This document shows positions 27,655 through 36,110 of a stretch of 64,000 nucleotides of DNA, in pieces. This stretch comes from Neobacillus novalis NBRC 102450 (GTDB lineage: Bacteria > Bacillota > Bacilli > Bacillales > Cytobacillaceae), in contig NZ_BCVP01000012.1 of NCBI RefSeq assembly GCF_001591805.1, positions 1 to 64,000 of the forward strand, given 5' to 3'. Numbering within the stretch: position 1 is the first letter of the stretch; each line of letters begins with the position of its first letter. Both the position numbers and the translations under genes were made by a program. The notes beneath the pieces were generated by a model. The model was not told the DNA's origin, made no database searches, and worked only from the letters and a program-made list of their open reading frames with translations.

Positions 27655-27683
27655 ATATTATTAAATTTAGCTGCAACTGTCAA
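27655..27683 (-). promoter_or_regulatory. Sigma-A promoter of the trp operon
   Basis: TTGACA (27683-27678) and TAATAT (27660-27655) on the minus strand are separated by exactly 17 bases. Transcription would begin near 27648, just ahead of the T-box stem I. Confidence 0.88.
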
Positions 27684-27819
27684 GAGATATTTTTAGAATT
27701 TTAAAAATCGGTTATCCCCCTTGCTGCCATTAAAAGGATTCATTTCCCTAAGTTTTTTTTATATCGAAAAAAGCCATATTAACAGTACAAATAAAATAAA
27801 GGCGGGATAGAGAGAAAAA

Positions 27820-29097
27820 ATGGATCATATTGAGCAATTATCGAAAAGCCCACCTGCAGCAAAAAAGAAAAGGACTAAAGCAGGAAATAAACGTTCGGAT
27901 GAGATTTCAAAGCAAAAGTGGGCAATTCTTTCACTTTCTTCGATTCCATTAGTAATGACATTGGGAAATTCTATGTTGATACCTATTTTACCTTCCATGG
28001 AAAAGAAATTAGATATTTCATCGTTACAAACCAGTATGATTATTACGGTTTATTCAGTCGTCGCGATTTTTTTAATCCCAATCGCCGGCTATCTATCAGA
28101 CCATATCGGCAGGAAAAAGGTCATCATCCCAAGCCTCATCATTGCAGGAATTGGCGGACTTATTTCCGGCTGGGCAGCATGGAAATTGGATAATGCTTAT
28201 TGGGTAATCTTAGCGGGTCGTGCTCTTCAAGGAGTTGGCGCCGCCGGGGCTTTTCCAATCGTACTTCCATTAGTTGGGGATATGTTTAAAAATGAGGATG
28301 ATGTTAGTGTTTGTTTGGGACTTATCGAGACATCTAATACGTTTGGAAAGGTCTTAAGTCCCATTTTCGGGGCATTTCTGGCAGGATTTATCTGGTTTTT
28401 GCCTTTTCTTTCTTTTCCAGTCTTTTGTGCTGTTTCTATTGTGATGATGATTTTTCTAGTTAAATCCCCAAAAAGTTCTCAAAAACCGGTCCCGTTTAGG
28501 GATTTCTTTAATGGCGTTAAGAAGACCTTTAGCGAAAAGGGTCGTTGGCTTTATGCCATCTTTTTTATTGGCGGTATCCTCATGCTCGTCCTATTTGGAA
28601 TTCTGTTTTACCTTTCGGAAATATTCGAAAAAGAATATGGAATTAAGGATATGAAAAAAGGTTTCTTTCTTGCGTTACCGCTTGGAGCACTTTGCCTTTC
28701 ATCCTTTATCGGCGGAAAAATCATCAAAAAAAATAAAGTATTGATGAAATGGTTAACTTTTGGAGGTATACTGGCTGCCGCTCTTTCGATTGGAGCTTTA
28801 TGGTTTTCCATTAAGTTGTGGTATATGATTACTATGTTTTTAATCAGTGGAATTGGAATCGGTATTGGGCTTCCTTGTCTTGATACACTTATTACTGATG
28901 GGGTAGAAAAAAAGGAACGTGGAACTATCACATCGTTTTATGCGTCGATGAGGTTTATTGGGGTCGCAGCAGGACCGCCAATTATTGCTATGCTAATGAA
29001 AGTTTCAAACCAGTGGATTTTTATCGTCATGAGCAGTCTCAGCATCCTGGCAGCTATTGTCGCTCTGTTTGCGATTAAACCCAAGGCACAGGGCTAA
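27820..29097 (+). CDS. MFS multidrug-type exporter
   Basis: A 425-residue major facilitator with about 12 membrane segments. The motif-A loop is GYLSDHIGRKKVIIP after the second helix, and the exporter motif-C-like VLSPIFGAFLAG lies in helix 5. The first ~35 residues are an unusual Lys/Ser-rich cytosolic extension (AAKKKRTKAGNKRSD). It belongs to the 12-helix drug:proton antiporters (DHA1 type); the substrate is unknown. A weak AGAGAG site precedes the ATG. No regulator adjoins it. Confidence 0.85.
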   Translation: MDHIEQLSKSPPAAKKKRTKAGNKRSDEISKQKWAILSLSSIPLVMTLGNSMLIPILPSMEKKLDISSLQTSMIITVYSVVAIFLIPIAGYLSDHIGRKKVIIPSLIIAGIGGLISGWAAWKLDNAYWVILAGRALQGVGAAGAFPIVLPLVGDMFKNEDDVSVCLGLIETSNTFGKVLSPIFGAFLAGFIWFLPFLSFPVFCAVSIVMMIFLVKSPKSSQKPVPFRDFFNGVKKTFSEKGRWLYAIFFIGGILMLVLFGILFYLSEIFEKEYGIKDMKKGFFLALPLGALCLSSFIGGKIIKKNKVLMKWLTFGGILAAALSIGALWFSIKLWYMITMFLISGIGIGIGLPCLDTLITDGVEKKERGTITSFYASMRFIGVAAGPPIIAMLMKVSNQWIFIVMSSLSILAAIVALFAIKPKAQG

Positions 29098-29245
29098 CAC
29101 ACCTATGTGCGACCGTACCTTTTTTCCTGCTTCACGATCGCTTAAATTTTTCTAGATAACATGCTGTCTGCCCCTTAAAAAGCTATTTTTTTCTACCGCA
29201 TTCGAAGTTATTATGGTATAATAATTACTGTATTAATTAGGTATT

Positions 29246-29316
29246 GCGGGTGTGGTTTAATGGTAGAATTTCAGCTTCCCAAGCTGACGGCGGGGGTTCG
29301 ATTCCCCTCACCCGCT
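29246..29316 (+). tRNA. tRNA-Gly (CCC)
   Basis: A 71-base cloverleaf: acceptor GCGGGTG/CACCCGC, D-arm, anticodon arm CAGC-TTCCCAA-GCTG with anticodon CCC at 29278-29280, T-arm GGGGTTCGATTCCCC, discriminator T. CCA is not encoded. Confidence 0.95.
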
Positions 29317-29329
29317 CTTTACAATACTT

Positions 29330-29418
29330 GGAGAAGTACCCAAGTGGTTATAAGGGGGCGCACTCGAAATGCGCTAGGGCGGGCGACCGTCGCGTGAGTT
29401 CGAATCTCATCTTCTCCT
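29330..29418 (+). tRNA. tRNA-Ser (CGA)
   Basis: An 89-base class II tRNA: acceptor GGAGAAG/CTTCTCC, anticodon arm GCGCA-CTCGAAA-TGCGC with anticodon CGA at 29365-29367, a long variable arm and T-arm GTGAG-TTCGAAT-CTCAT. CCA is not encoded. The discriminator reads T, where serine tRNAs normally have G. It lies 13 bases after tRNA-Gly and shares its transcript. Confidence 0.93.
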
Positions 29419-29428
29419 TCATCCAATT

Positions 29429-29471
29429 AAAACATAAAAAACGCCAGAGCTTCTGGCGTTTTTTATGTTTT
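29429..29471. terminator. Bidirectional terminator shared by the tRNAs and the molybdoenzyme operon
   Basis: AAAACATAAAAAACGCCAGA (29429-29448) and its exact complement (29452-29471) form a perfect 20-bp stem with a 3-base loop and T-runs on both sides. It overlaps the stop codon of the polyferredoxin gene. Confidence 0.92.
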
Positions 29472-30372
29472 AATATGGACTTAACCACTCAGGGTCCCTG
29501 TTTACACAAATATGACATTTCTCTTTTCCCTTCTTAAACGAAGAAAATATTTGCCCGCAATCACGGCATTTTTTTGTAAAAAAACTCTCAACCGTCACAC
29601 TTTTTCCCTTTATTTCTGGCCTTATTCGGATGGCCTCTTCTGGACAAATATCTGTGCAGGCAGTACAATTCACACATTTTACATGATGAATCTGCAAAAC
29701 AGAATCTTCTAAACGAAACACTTTTTGCGGGCAAAAGGAAAAACATGCCTGGCAAAGTGTACATTTATGTTGATCCATTTCAACAAAGTAAAATTGAAAA
29801 TCTTGATAATACTTTGTTAGATTCCATTCATCTTCTTCCATCTTCCACGAAACTGGAGCCATACTTCTAGCTAATTGTTCCCCCTCTTTTTGCAGTGAGG
29901 AAAACAAGGCTCTCCGCGATAGCTTCTCCTCCTTACTATTTTGCACAACTTCAATCGGTTTTTCACCTAAGAGCTTCAATATTCGATTTGTTTCATTTAG
30001 AGCCAAAACCCATTGTTCATTTAGTGGAATATCGGTTATCTGAATAGCGTTCAGTCCTCTTTTTTTATAAATCAACAATTCCTTTTCCGTTGGTGTATAG
30101 GCCTCGCTATAAATGAGACTGGTATGAACAAATTCTCTTGTTACTGCTAAGCCTTTCATGGCTGACAATGGACAGGCAATGATACAATCTCCACAGGAAT
30201 TGCAGCGCTGTGAATCTATTACCAATGTTCTTTCAATGAATGAAATTGCTTCCAATTTACATGCCTGCGCACAAACAGTGCAGGTGGACCTATAGTTTCT
30301 CTGCCTTGAACATTTTTCCGTTATTTTCACATCGGCATGCAGACTTTCTAACCAATTCAGAATCAAAGACAT
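29470..30372 (-). CDS. Polyferredoxin-type 4Fe-4S protein, last gene of the molybdoenzyme operon
   Basis: A 300-residue soluble protein with four cysteine clusters: a partial C-x2-C-x3-C in STCTVCAQACK, then three full C-x2-C-x2-C-x3-C-P sites (CNSCGDCIIACP, CTLCQACFSFCP, CVNCTACTDICP). A C-terminal zinc-ribbon-like pair (CRDCGQ ... CHIC) follows. It stands where a membrane anchor (DmsC/NrfD) is usual, and may carry electrons to the DmsAB-like pair. I begin at the ATG ending at 30372, behind GGGTGAT, rather than at the TTG at 30405. Function is inferred from clusters and position. Confidence 0.82.
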   Translation of the reverse strand: MSLILNWLESLHADVKITEKCSRQRNYRSTCTVCAQACKLEAISFIERTLVIDSQRCNSCGDCIIACPLSAMKGLAVTREFVHTSLIYSEAYTPTEKELLIYKKRGLNAIQITDIPLNEQWVLALNETNRILKLLGEKPIEVVQNSKEEKLSRRALFSSLQKEGEQLARSMAPVSWKMEEDEWNLTKYYQDFQFYFVEMDQHKCTLCQACFSFCPQKVFRLEDSVLQIHHVKCVNCTACTDICPEEAIRIRPEIKGKSVTVESFFTKKCRDCGQIFSSFKKGKEKCHICVNRDPEWLSPY

Positions 30373-30435
30373 AGAATCACCCGGATAATTCAGTTGCGGC
30401 ACCAATAATCCTTTGGCGCGGCAACTGATTATTTT

Positions 30436-31023
30436 TTATGAGCTCGACAATTTCGCATCTTTATGGGGTGTAATGACAATATTGGGATGGGTAATCGAAT
30501 TACTTGGCATCCCTTTAATTTGGCTGACACTCCCATATTTTTCTCGCAGCTTTTCAACCGGCCCAAATTCAATTGCCCTCATTGGGCAAGTTGCCACACA
30601 CACTGGTTCCTCGCCTTTTTCTTGAAGGTCGATACAAAAATCACATTTATTCGATTTAAACTTCTGTTTATTATATTGCGGGGCACCGTAAGGACAAGCC
30701 TTAACGCAAAGCTGCGCTCCGGCACAAATTTCTTGATCAATGGTCACTACCCCATTTTCTTTATTCTTTAAGATTGCTCCTGTTGGGCAGCTGGGGATAC
30801 ATCTTGGTTTCGTACAATGATTGCAGGCAATGGTGAAATAATAAGCTTTTATGTTATTCACAAAACCGCTCGATGGCTGCTGGATAAAAGTTCCTTCCTC
30901 ATTGGTGTAAACCCGGCGAAAATTCAAACCGACATCAAGATTATTTTTATCCTTACATGAAACACTACAGGCTTTACAGCCAGTGCAAAGACTTTGATTA
31001 ATATAAAACCCTAACTGTGCCAA
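30436..31023 (-). CDS. DmsB-like 4Fe-4S electron-transfer subunit
   Basis: A 195-residue protein with four [4Fe-4S] motifs: CTGCKACSVSCK, CNHCTKPRCIPSCP, CAGAQLCVKACP and CDFC...CVATCP. It matches the iron-sulfur subunit of DMSO reductase-family enzymes, which relays electrons to the molybdenum subunit. AAGGAG lies eight bases before a TTG at 31023, giving the customary MAQLGFYINQSLCTGC start; the GTG at 31032 overlaps the ribosome site. It follows dmsA-like by 12 bases. Confidence 0.92.
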   Translation of the reverse strand: MAQLGFYINQSLCTGCKACSVSCKDKNNLDVGLNFRRVYTNEEGTFIQQPSSGFVNNIKAYYFTIACNHCTKPRCIPSCPTGAILKNKENGVVTIDQEICAGAQLCVKACPYGAPQYNKQKFKSNKCDFCIDLQEKGEEPVCVATCPMRAIEFGPVEKLREKYGSVSQIKGMPSNSITHPNIVITPHKDAKLSSS

Positions 31024-31035
31024 CGCCCTCACTCC

Positions 31036-33429
31036 TTACGCTTTTTTCACTTCAACAAGGTTTGTTAGTTGCGGAGTCGCTTTTGCAAGAGGTGTTGGCC
31101 GCTGTGATGTCAGCACATTAACCGAACCCCGTTGATCTTGTCCATTCGTGTCAGGGGTATACCAGGCACCTTGAGGGATCCCTGCTACACCTGGAGTGAT
31201 TCTTGGTGTCACCTTTACATCAATCAATAAACTGCCTCGCTCATTAAACACCTGCACACGGTCACCATTTTTTATTCCGCGCTTGTCTGCATCTTTAGGA
31301 TTCAACCACATTTCTTGCTTTGCAGCTTCCTCCAGCCATTCTTGATTGTCATAGGTGGAATGACATCTCCGCTTATAATGCCAGCTGATAAGCTGCAATG
31401 GATATTGCGCCTTTAATGGGTCCTCTGGGCCTTCCCAAGATGGTATATATTTGGCGATTGCTGGAATTTCGTCATGCTGATTCATATCCCACAAGGTCTT
31501 TGAGAATAATTCAATTTTTCCGGAAGGTGTTTCAAATCGGTTGTTCTCAAAGTCGTCAATTTGCTCTTTAAATCCTACAAGTGGGCCATCGTATTTAAAA
31601 TGATGGACCCCCTTTTGACGGAAATCCTCAAAGGTTGGAAAGGTTGCATCCAGTTCTTTTCTTGTCCTCTCCACACTCTCCTTCACCAAGTCGAGGATGG
31701 TTCTGCCCTCTGTATACTTTTCTTTCACACCTAATTTATCTGCTACTTCTGCAAAGACATCATATTCATCACGGCATTCATAAAGCGGCTCAATTGTTTT
31801 TTCGCCAAACACAACGTAATCCCCAAAACACCATGGAATCCCAATATCATAGCGTTCAAAGAACGTCGTTCCCGGTAATAGAATGTCAGCAAACTTAGCA
31901 CTTGGAGTCATAAAAATATCACTGACAACAATAAATTCTACTTTACTTTCATCCTCCAGAAGTTTGCGTGTCTTATTAATATCCGCATGCTGGTTGATAA
32001 GCATATTTCCGGCCATGTTAAAAATTAATTTAATATTCGTATTTAATCGTTCTGTTCCTTCTAGCCCATCAGCTGCAGTCATTTCTGTTCCCATTTCGAC
32101 TGCTTTTGTCCAAAGGAAACAGGGAATAGACGCTTTTACTGGATTATCATAGGAAAATGGAAAAACGATATTCGAGCGATTCCAATAGCCAGTACCGGCA
32201 GCCCAGCCGCCAAGCTTGCCAACATTTCCTGTAAGGCAGGCTAACTGTGCACCACCGCGCATAATTTGTTCTCCATACGCATGACGCTGCGGTCCCCAGC
32301 CTTGAATAAGAGCTGCCGGTTTTGTCTTTGCGTACTCCCGGGCAATTTCACGAATTTTATTAGCTGGTATCTGGCAAATTTTTTCGGCCCATTCCGGAGT
32401 TTTTGGGGTACCATCGTTTTCCCCCAGTAAATAGCTTTTCAACGACTCTACCTTCGCTACTCCATCAGGCATGTGCTCACCATCAAAGCCAAGACAGTAT
32501 TTATCAAGAAATGCTTGATCTTGCAGGTTTTCGGTAATAATGACATATCCCATCGCATCCATCATCGCATTATCCGTTGTTGGCAGAATCGGAATCCACT
32601 CATCTGCGAATACGATGGCTGTATCCGTATAACGCGGATCAATGACAATTATTCTTGCGCCATTTTTCTTTGCCTGCATTAAATATTCACGGTATGGTGT
32701 CGAGAAAATCATTTCAGAAGGGTTTTGCCCCCATAAAATAATGTACTTGGAGTGTAAAAGCGAATCAAAGCTGCTCCCTGAATTGTTTGTTCCGTACGTA
32801 AAGGGCGTTGCTACATTACCCGCACCGGAACTATAATCATTACGATAATTTAGAAAGCCGCCGGTAAGCGATAATAATTTCCTTACTGAAGCACTGCCGC
32901 CATGAAGTCCCCAGCATTGTCCCGAGGCATAGTTATCATACCTGGATTCTGGGCCGTATTTATCACCGATTCGCTTCACTTCTGATGCAATGGTCCGGGT
33001 AGCCTCATCCCATGAAATCCGTTTAAATTTTCCTTCGCCCCGCTTGCCAACCCGTTTCATTGGGTATTTTAAACGATCCGGATGATAAAGCATCCGTCGG
33101 TAGTTTCTTCCTCTGACACATGCCCTCAATGGCGGAGTAGACAAGTCTCCGCTTTCTTGTGAGTCGGTACTGACCCGCACAACCACCCCATCCTTAACAT
33201 GCGCCTTAATTACACAGCGCCCGCCGCAGTTATTCACGCTGCAGGTAGAAATAATTTTCTCATTGTCTTTCGTACTTACTGCCTTTGCCTCTTTATTCCG
33301 TTCAACGAGCATCTTTGTGCCGATTCCACCAGCAATCACAGGTAAACCGATTGCCCCAGACCATTTCAAAAACGTACGCCGCTGCATTTTATTGGCTAAC
33401 ATATTCGTTAATGGATGTTTTTCAGACAT
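31036..33429 (-). CDS. Molybdopterin oxidoreductase, DmsA-like catalytic subunit
   Basis: A 797-residue exported molybdoenzyme of the DMSO reductase family. It has a twin-arginine signal (Q-R17-R18-T-F-L-K), a [4Fe-4S] site C63-x4-C68-x3-C72 ... C104, and molybdopterin-binding stretches such as WGQNPSEM, QGWGPQRHAYGEQ and the C-terminal guanylate-binding half with NPKDADKRGIKNGD. The residue expected to bind Mo lies in YASGQCWG, where a Ser (as in DmsA) or the Cys two residues on could serve. The acceptor (DMSO, TMAO, thiosulfate, tetrathionate or other) cannot be told. It overlaps the chaperone gene by 22 bases. Confidence 0.9.
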   Translation of the reverse strand: MSEKHPLTNMLANKMQRRTFLKWSGAIGLPVIAGGIGTKMLVERNKEAKAVSTKDNEKIISTCSVNNCGGRCVIKAHVKDGVVVRVSTDSQESGDLSTPPLRACVRGRNYRRMLYHPDRLKYPMKRVGKRGEGKFKRISWDEATRTIASEVKRIGDKYGPESRYDNYASGQCWGLHGGSASVRKLLSLTGGFLNYRNDYSSGAGNVATPFTYGTNNSGSSFDSLLHSKYIILWGQNPSEMIFSTPYREYLMQAKKNGARIIVIDPRYTDTAIVFADEWIPILPTTDNAMMDAMGYVIITENLQDQAFLDKYCLGFDGEHMPDGVAKVESLKSYLLGENDGTPKTPEWAEKICQIPANKIREIAREYAKTKPAALIQGWGPQRHAYGEQIMRGGAQLACLTGNVGKLGGWAAGTGYWNRSNIVFPFSYDNPVKASIPCFLWTKAVEMGTEMTAADGLEGTERLNTNIKLIFNMAGNMLINQHADINKTRKLLEDESKVEFIVVSDIFMTPSAKFADILLPGTTFFERYDIGIPWCFGDYVVFGEKTIEPLYECRDEYDVFAEVADKLGVKEKYTEGRTILDLVKESVERTRKELDATFPTFEDFRQKGVHHFKYDGPLVGFKEQIDDFENNRFETPSGKIELFSKTLWDMNQHDEIPAIAKYIPSWEGPEDPLKAQYPLQLISWHYKRRCHSTYDNQEWLEEAAKQEMWLNPKDADKRGIKNGDRVQVFNERGSLLIDVKVTPRITPGVAGIPQGAWYTPDTNGQDQRGSVNVLTSQRPTPLAKATPQLTNLVEVKKA

Positions 33430-34094
33430 AATAGTAAACCCTCCCTTACTTCCACTAATGATTCCAAATCAAAGCTCAAAAAATCTTCAAGCAGCATCGC
33501 TGCTCCCAAATATAATTGACTACTTGTATTTTCAATAACTTTTTCGCAAAAATATGGAATCCAGATCAGTAAATGTTCTTCAAGGAAGCTAATCTGGGTG
33601 GCTAGCAATTTGTCTAACCTGTGATCCTTCGTTGCGAACAAACATAAATCAGAAAGATAGACCATAAATTCCAGTTCAAGTAGAAGATGGTCGTCTGGTT
33701 CATTATTCTCTTTGCAATATTGGAGACCAAATCGGTGGTATCGCTCCCTAATTTGATAGGTCCATTCTTCAAACAAGAGTTGTTCTCTGCTCCTGTAGTA
33801 CGATTCCCATGGAGGTGCACCTAATGGACCCGGGCCAATGAAGAGCCTTTGGAACTCTTGCTGCTCCCTTTTGATTTGCTCCAAATTCAGGTGTTGAAAA
33901 AAGTCATCAAGGATTTTTCCTCCTTCATGGAGTTGCCCTAATAATTCTTTAAAGGTTACTTCTTTTTTGATTTCAAATAATGCATCTACATTTGCTGGCA
34001 TAGAAAATAACAAGTGTAATAGCTGATAAAACTTTTTTCTAGCTAACAAATACGGCTGTAATTGAATATGTAATGGTTCTATCGTTACAGTCAA
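33408..34094 (-). CDS. TorD/DmsD-family molybdoenzyme chaperone
   Basis: A 228-residue helical cytosolic protein of the TorD/DmsD family, with FQRLFIGPGPLGAPPWESYY, the family's most conserved motif, and a downstream E-x-N-E-P-D-D-H segment (KENNEPDDHLLLELEFM). Such chaperones bind the Tat signal of the cognate catalytic subunit and hold it until cofactor is loaded. First gene of the operon; TTG start behind AGGAGGAG. Confidence 0.92.
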   Translation of the reverse strand: MTVTIEPLHIQLQPYLLARKKFYQLLHLLFSMPANVDALFEIKKEVTFKELLGQLHEGGKILDDFFQHLNLEQIKREQQEFQRLFIGPGPLGAPPWESYYRSREQLLFEEWTYQIRERYHRFGLQYCKENNEPDDHLLLELEFMVYLSDLCLFATKDHRLDKLLATQISFLEEHLLIWIPYFCEKVIENTSSQLYLGAAMLLEDFLSFDLESLVEVREGLLLCLKNIH

Positions 34095-34110
34095 TTCAAT
34101 TTCTCCTCCT

Positions 34111-34126
34111 TGTGAAATACTTCACA
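34111..34126. promoter_or_regulatory. FNR/CRP-type box, promoter-proximal
   Basis: TGTGAAATACTTCACA is an exact TGTGA-N6-TCACA palindrome, the FNR consensus in Bacillus. It lies immediately upstream of the ribosome site of the TorD-like gene, 17 bases from its start codon, so it would be within the transcript or at the start site unless the promoter is very close. Confidence 0.75.
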
Positions 34127-34213
34127 TTATTAGTCGCCTTTTTTCACCTGCGCTTATTTCATAATTTATTACATATTTATATTACCGCATTCTCCCATAT
34201 TTGTTATCTCTTT

Positions 34214-34229
34214 TGTGCATTTATTCACA
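34214..34229. promoter_or_regulatory. Second FNR/CRP-type box upstream of the molybdoenzyme operon
   Basis: TGTGCATTTATTCACA has one mismatch to TGTGA-N6-TCACA. It is centred 103 bases from the first box. On the minus strand TAATAT (34184-34179) could be a -10 element, placing this box about 50 bases upstream of the start of transcription, near the usual activator position. Confidence 0.55.
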
Positions 34230-34349
34230 TTAAATTCAAATAAGGATCGCTAATTTAGCCATAAATTGATTAATCTGATGCTAATTTTTCTTAAAGCACA
34301 AAAAGAGTGTATAATAAGACGATGAAATAATATGTAAAGGATGATCCGC

Positions 34350-34634
34350 TTGAATATTACTAGCTATTTAGTTGATAAACTAGAAGATCCATTTGGTTTA
34401 TTATCAGGTGACCGCTATGAGTTTTTTCTAGATCTTGATGTCGATGTGGAAGATGAACTTTATTCTGATAAAGGTGTTGGATTAAAAATAATTTTTGTAA
34501 GCGATGAGAAGGGACAAAGACTTTCCCAGTACCATTTTTTTGAAAAAGAAACTGAAAAAGTGTTAGACTTTGCACTCGAAGAGGATGAAGAAGAGTTAGT
34601 CCTGCAGTTTTGCAAGGACCATTTGGAAGAATAA
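34350..34634 (+). CDS. DUF6509-like small acidic protein
   Basis: A 94-residue acidic protein beginning MNITSYLVDKLEDPFGLLSG and ending in a Glu-rich tail. The N-terminal DPFGLLSGDRYEFFLDLDVDVEDELYS matches a Bacillaceae family I recall as DUF6509; function unknown. AAAGGATGAT lies a few bases before the TTG at 34350, which gives the usual start; the ATG at 34341 lies inside that ribosome site. Confidence 0.7.
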   Translation: MNITSYLVDKLEDPFGLLSGDRYEFFLDLDVDVEDELYSDKGVGLKIIFVSDEKGQRLSQYHFFEKETEKVLDFALEEDEEELVLQFCKDHLEE

Positions 34635-34635
34635 A

Positions 34636-34668
34636 AAAAGCAGGGGACAAATATCCTCCTGCTTTTTC
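34636..34668. terminator. Bidirectional terminator
   Basis: AAAAGCAGG (34636-34644) / CCTGCTTTT (34658-34666) with T-runs on both strands lies between the convergent DUF6509-like and YdjO-like genes. Confidence 0.8.
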
Positions 34669-34674
34669 ATATAC

Positions 34675-34878
34675 CTACATAAAATTTTTACTATGATTAT
34701 GAATCACTTGAAGTTCTTTTGTTGATTCACTCATTTCACTTTTGCAAATTGGACATAGGGGCACATCACTGCTTTTAAAATTGTCACGAATCCAGGATTT
34801 ACAATTCTCTGAATTACATACCCAAATTTTGGTTTCTTCTAGTTTGATTTCTTCATCATTTTTTCTGCCAAACGCCAA
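34675..34878 (-). CDS. YdjO-like zinc-ribbon protein
   Basis: A 67-residue protein with WVCNSENCKSWIRDNF and PLCPICKSEM, that is C-x4-C ... C-x2-C, matching cold-inducible YdjO of B. subtilis as I recall it. Probably zinc-binding; function unknown. TTG start behind AGGGGTGAT. Confidence 0.72.
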   Translation of the reverse strand: MAFGRKNDEEIKLEETKIWVCNSENCKSWIRDNFKSSDVPLCPICKSEMSESTKELQVIHNHSKNFM

Positions 34879-35110
34879 AACTCATCACCCCTTGTACTTA
34901 GTTAGGACTGTTTTTGAACACTAGTTTGTTTGCTTCCATGCTATTTCTAGCAAACTTATAACTATAAATAGATAAAAAGGTGATGCCAAACCACGTGCAT
35001 CCCCCTCCATATCCAATAAATATTTAATATAGTTCTATTTTATCGCAATTCCAGCATTTAGTCAAACCCATTTCTAAAACTAGGAAATTCTGAAAATATG
35101 TGGGCCAAAG

Positions 35111-35150
35111 TATAAAACCGATTCGGCAGTTTCGAATCGGTTTTATATTT
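35111..35150. terminator. Terminator downstream of ku
   Basis: A perfect 15-bp stem TATAAAACCGATTCG (35111-35125) / CGAATCGGTTTTATA (35133-35147) lies just after the ku stop. The 230 bases between it and the YdjO-like gene show no gene or further structure. Confidence 0.75.
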
Positions 35151-35153
35151 TTT

Positions 35154-35984
35154 TTATGCTTCTTTCTTCATTTTTGCTGCAGCTTTCTTCTTTGGTGCTG
35201 CGGCTTTTTTTGGTTTTGTGCGGTCGATTGATGCCTGTAAGGCAGCCATTAAATCGGTAACATTTGAAGGTGTTTCTTTTGTTGCAGCAGTTACTGTTTC
35301 TTTTCCATTGCGTTTTGATTCAATCAGTTCAAGCAGTGCTGTACGGTACTCATCCGTATACTTTTCCGGCTCGAATTCCGATGTCAATTGGTCAATAAGT
35401 AAGATAGCCGTGTCCAGCTCTTTCTTGATCACTTTATTTTCTGCCGGAACATTGGGTACGTCTCCTGACTTACGCACTTCATCTGGATAATGAATCGTTT
35501 CCATGACCAACGTATTTTCATAAACACGGATGACCGCCAGCTGCTCTTTTGAACGGATGATTATTTTCGCAAGACCCACTTTTTGTGATTCCTGTAATGC
35601 TTTTCGTAACAAAGAATATGCCTTACTGCCTCCTTCATTCGGGGACATATAATAGCTTCGGTCAAAATAGATTGGATCAATTTGTTCGATTTTGACGAAA
35701 TCAATAATTTCCACTGCTTTCTCTTCGTTTTCCTTTTTCAGCTTTTCAAGGTCCTCTTGATCAAGGACAACAAATTTTCCTTTCGTGTACTCATACGCTT
35801 TGACAATGTCATCCGGTTTTACTTCTTCTTCACAAACTGAACAGATTTTTTCATATTTAATCGGGGCATTGCACTTATTATGGAGCGTACGGAGCTTGAT
35901 ATCTTTATCTTCTGTTGCTGTATGGAGCTTAATGGGAATGTTTACAAGCCCAAAGCTGATACTGCCCTTCCACATCGTATGCAT
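35154..35984 (-). CDS. ku: Bacterial Ku, non-homologous end joining
   Basis: A 276-residue Ku-core protein (MHTMWKGSISFGLVNIPIKL) that forms a homodimeric ring on DNA ends and recruits LigD. A zinc-like C-x2-C pair is in ICSVCEEEV and the conserved FDRSYYMSPNEGG follows. The C-terminal ~30 residues are Lys/Ala-rich, as in Ku proteins with a basic DNA-binding tail. The ATG at 35984 has GGAG 9 bases ahead; the ATG at 35999 does not. Divergent from ligD, 126 bases apart; in B. subtilis the ykoV-ykoU pair acts in spores. Confidence 0.95.
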   Translation of the reverse strand: MHTMWKGSISFGLVNIPIKLHTATEDKDIKLRTLHNKCNAPIKYEKICSVCEEEVKPDDIVKAYEYTKGKFVVLDQEDLEKLKKENEEKAVEIIDFVKIEQIDPIYFDRSYYMSPNEGGSKAYSLLRKALQESQKVGLAKIIIRSKEQLAVIRVYENTLVMETIHYPDEVRKSGDVPNVPAENKVIKKELDTAILLIDQLTSEFEPEKYTDEYRTALLELIESKRNGKETVTAATKETPSNVTDLMAALQASIDRTKPKKAAAPKKKAAAKMKKEA

Positions 35985-36110
35985 AAAGTTATTCTCCATT
36001 CTTTTTTATTTATATTTTGCGTCACCTTATCAGGGACATTCCTTAAAACTTTTGGAAAAGAATGAAAAAGCGCAAAAATAAACAAAATATAGAAAAGGTG
36101 GGGATATACT

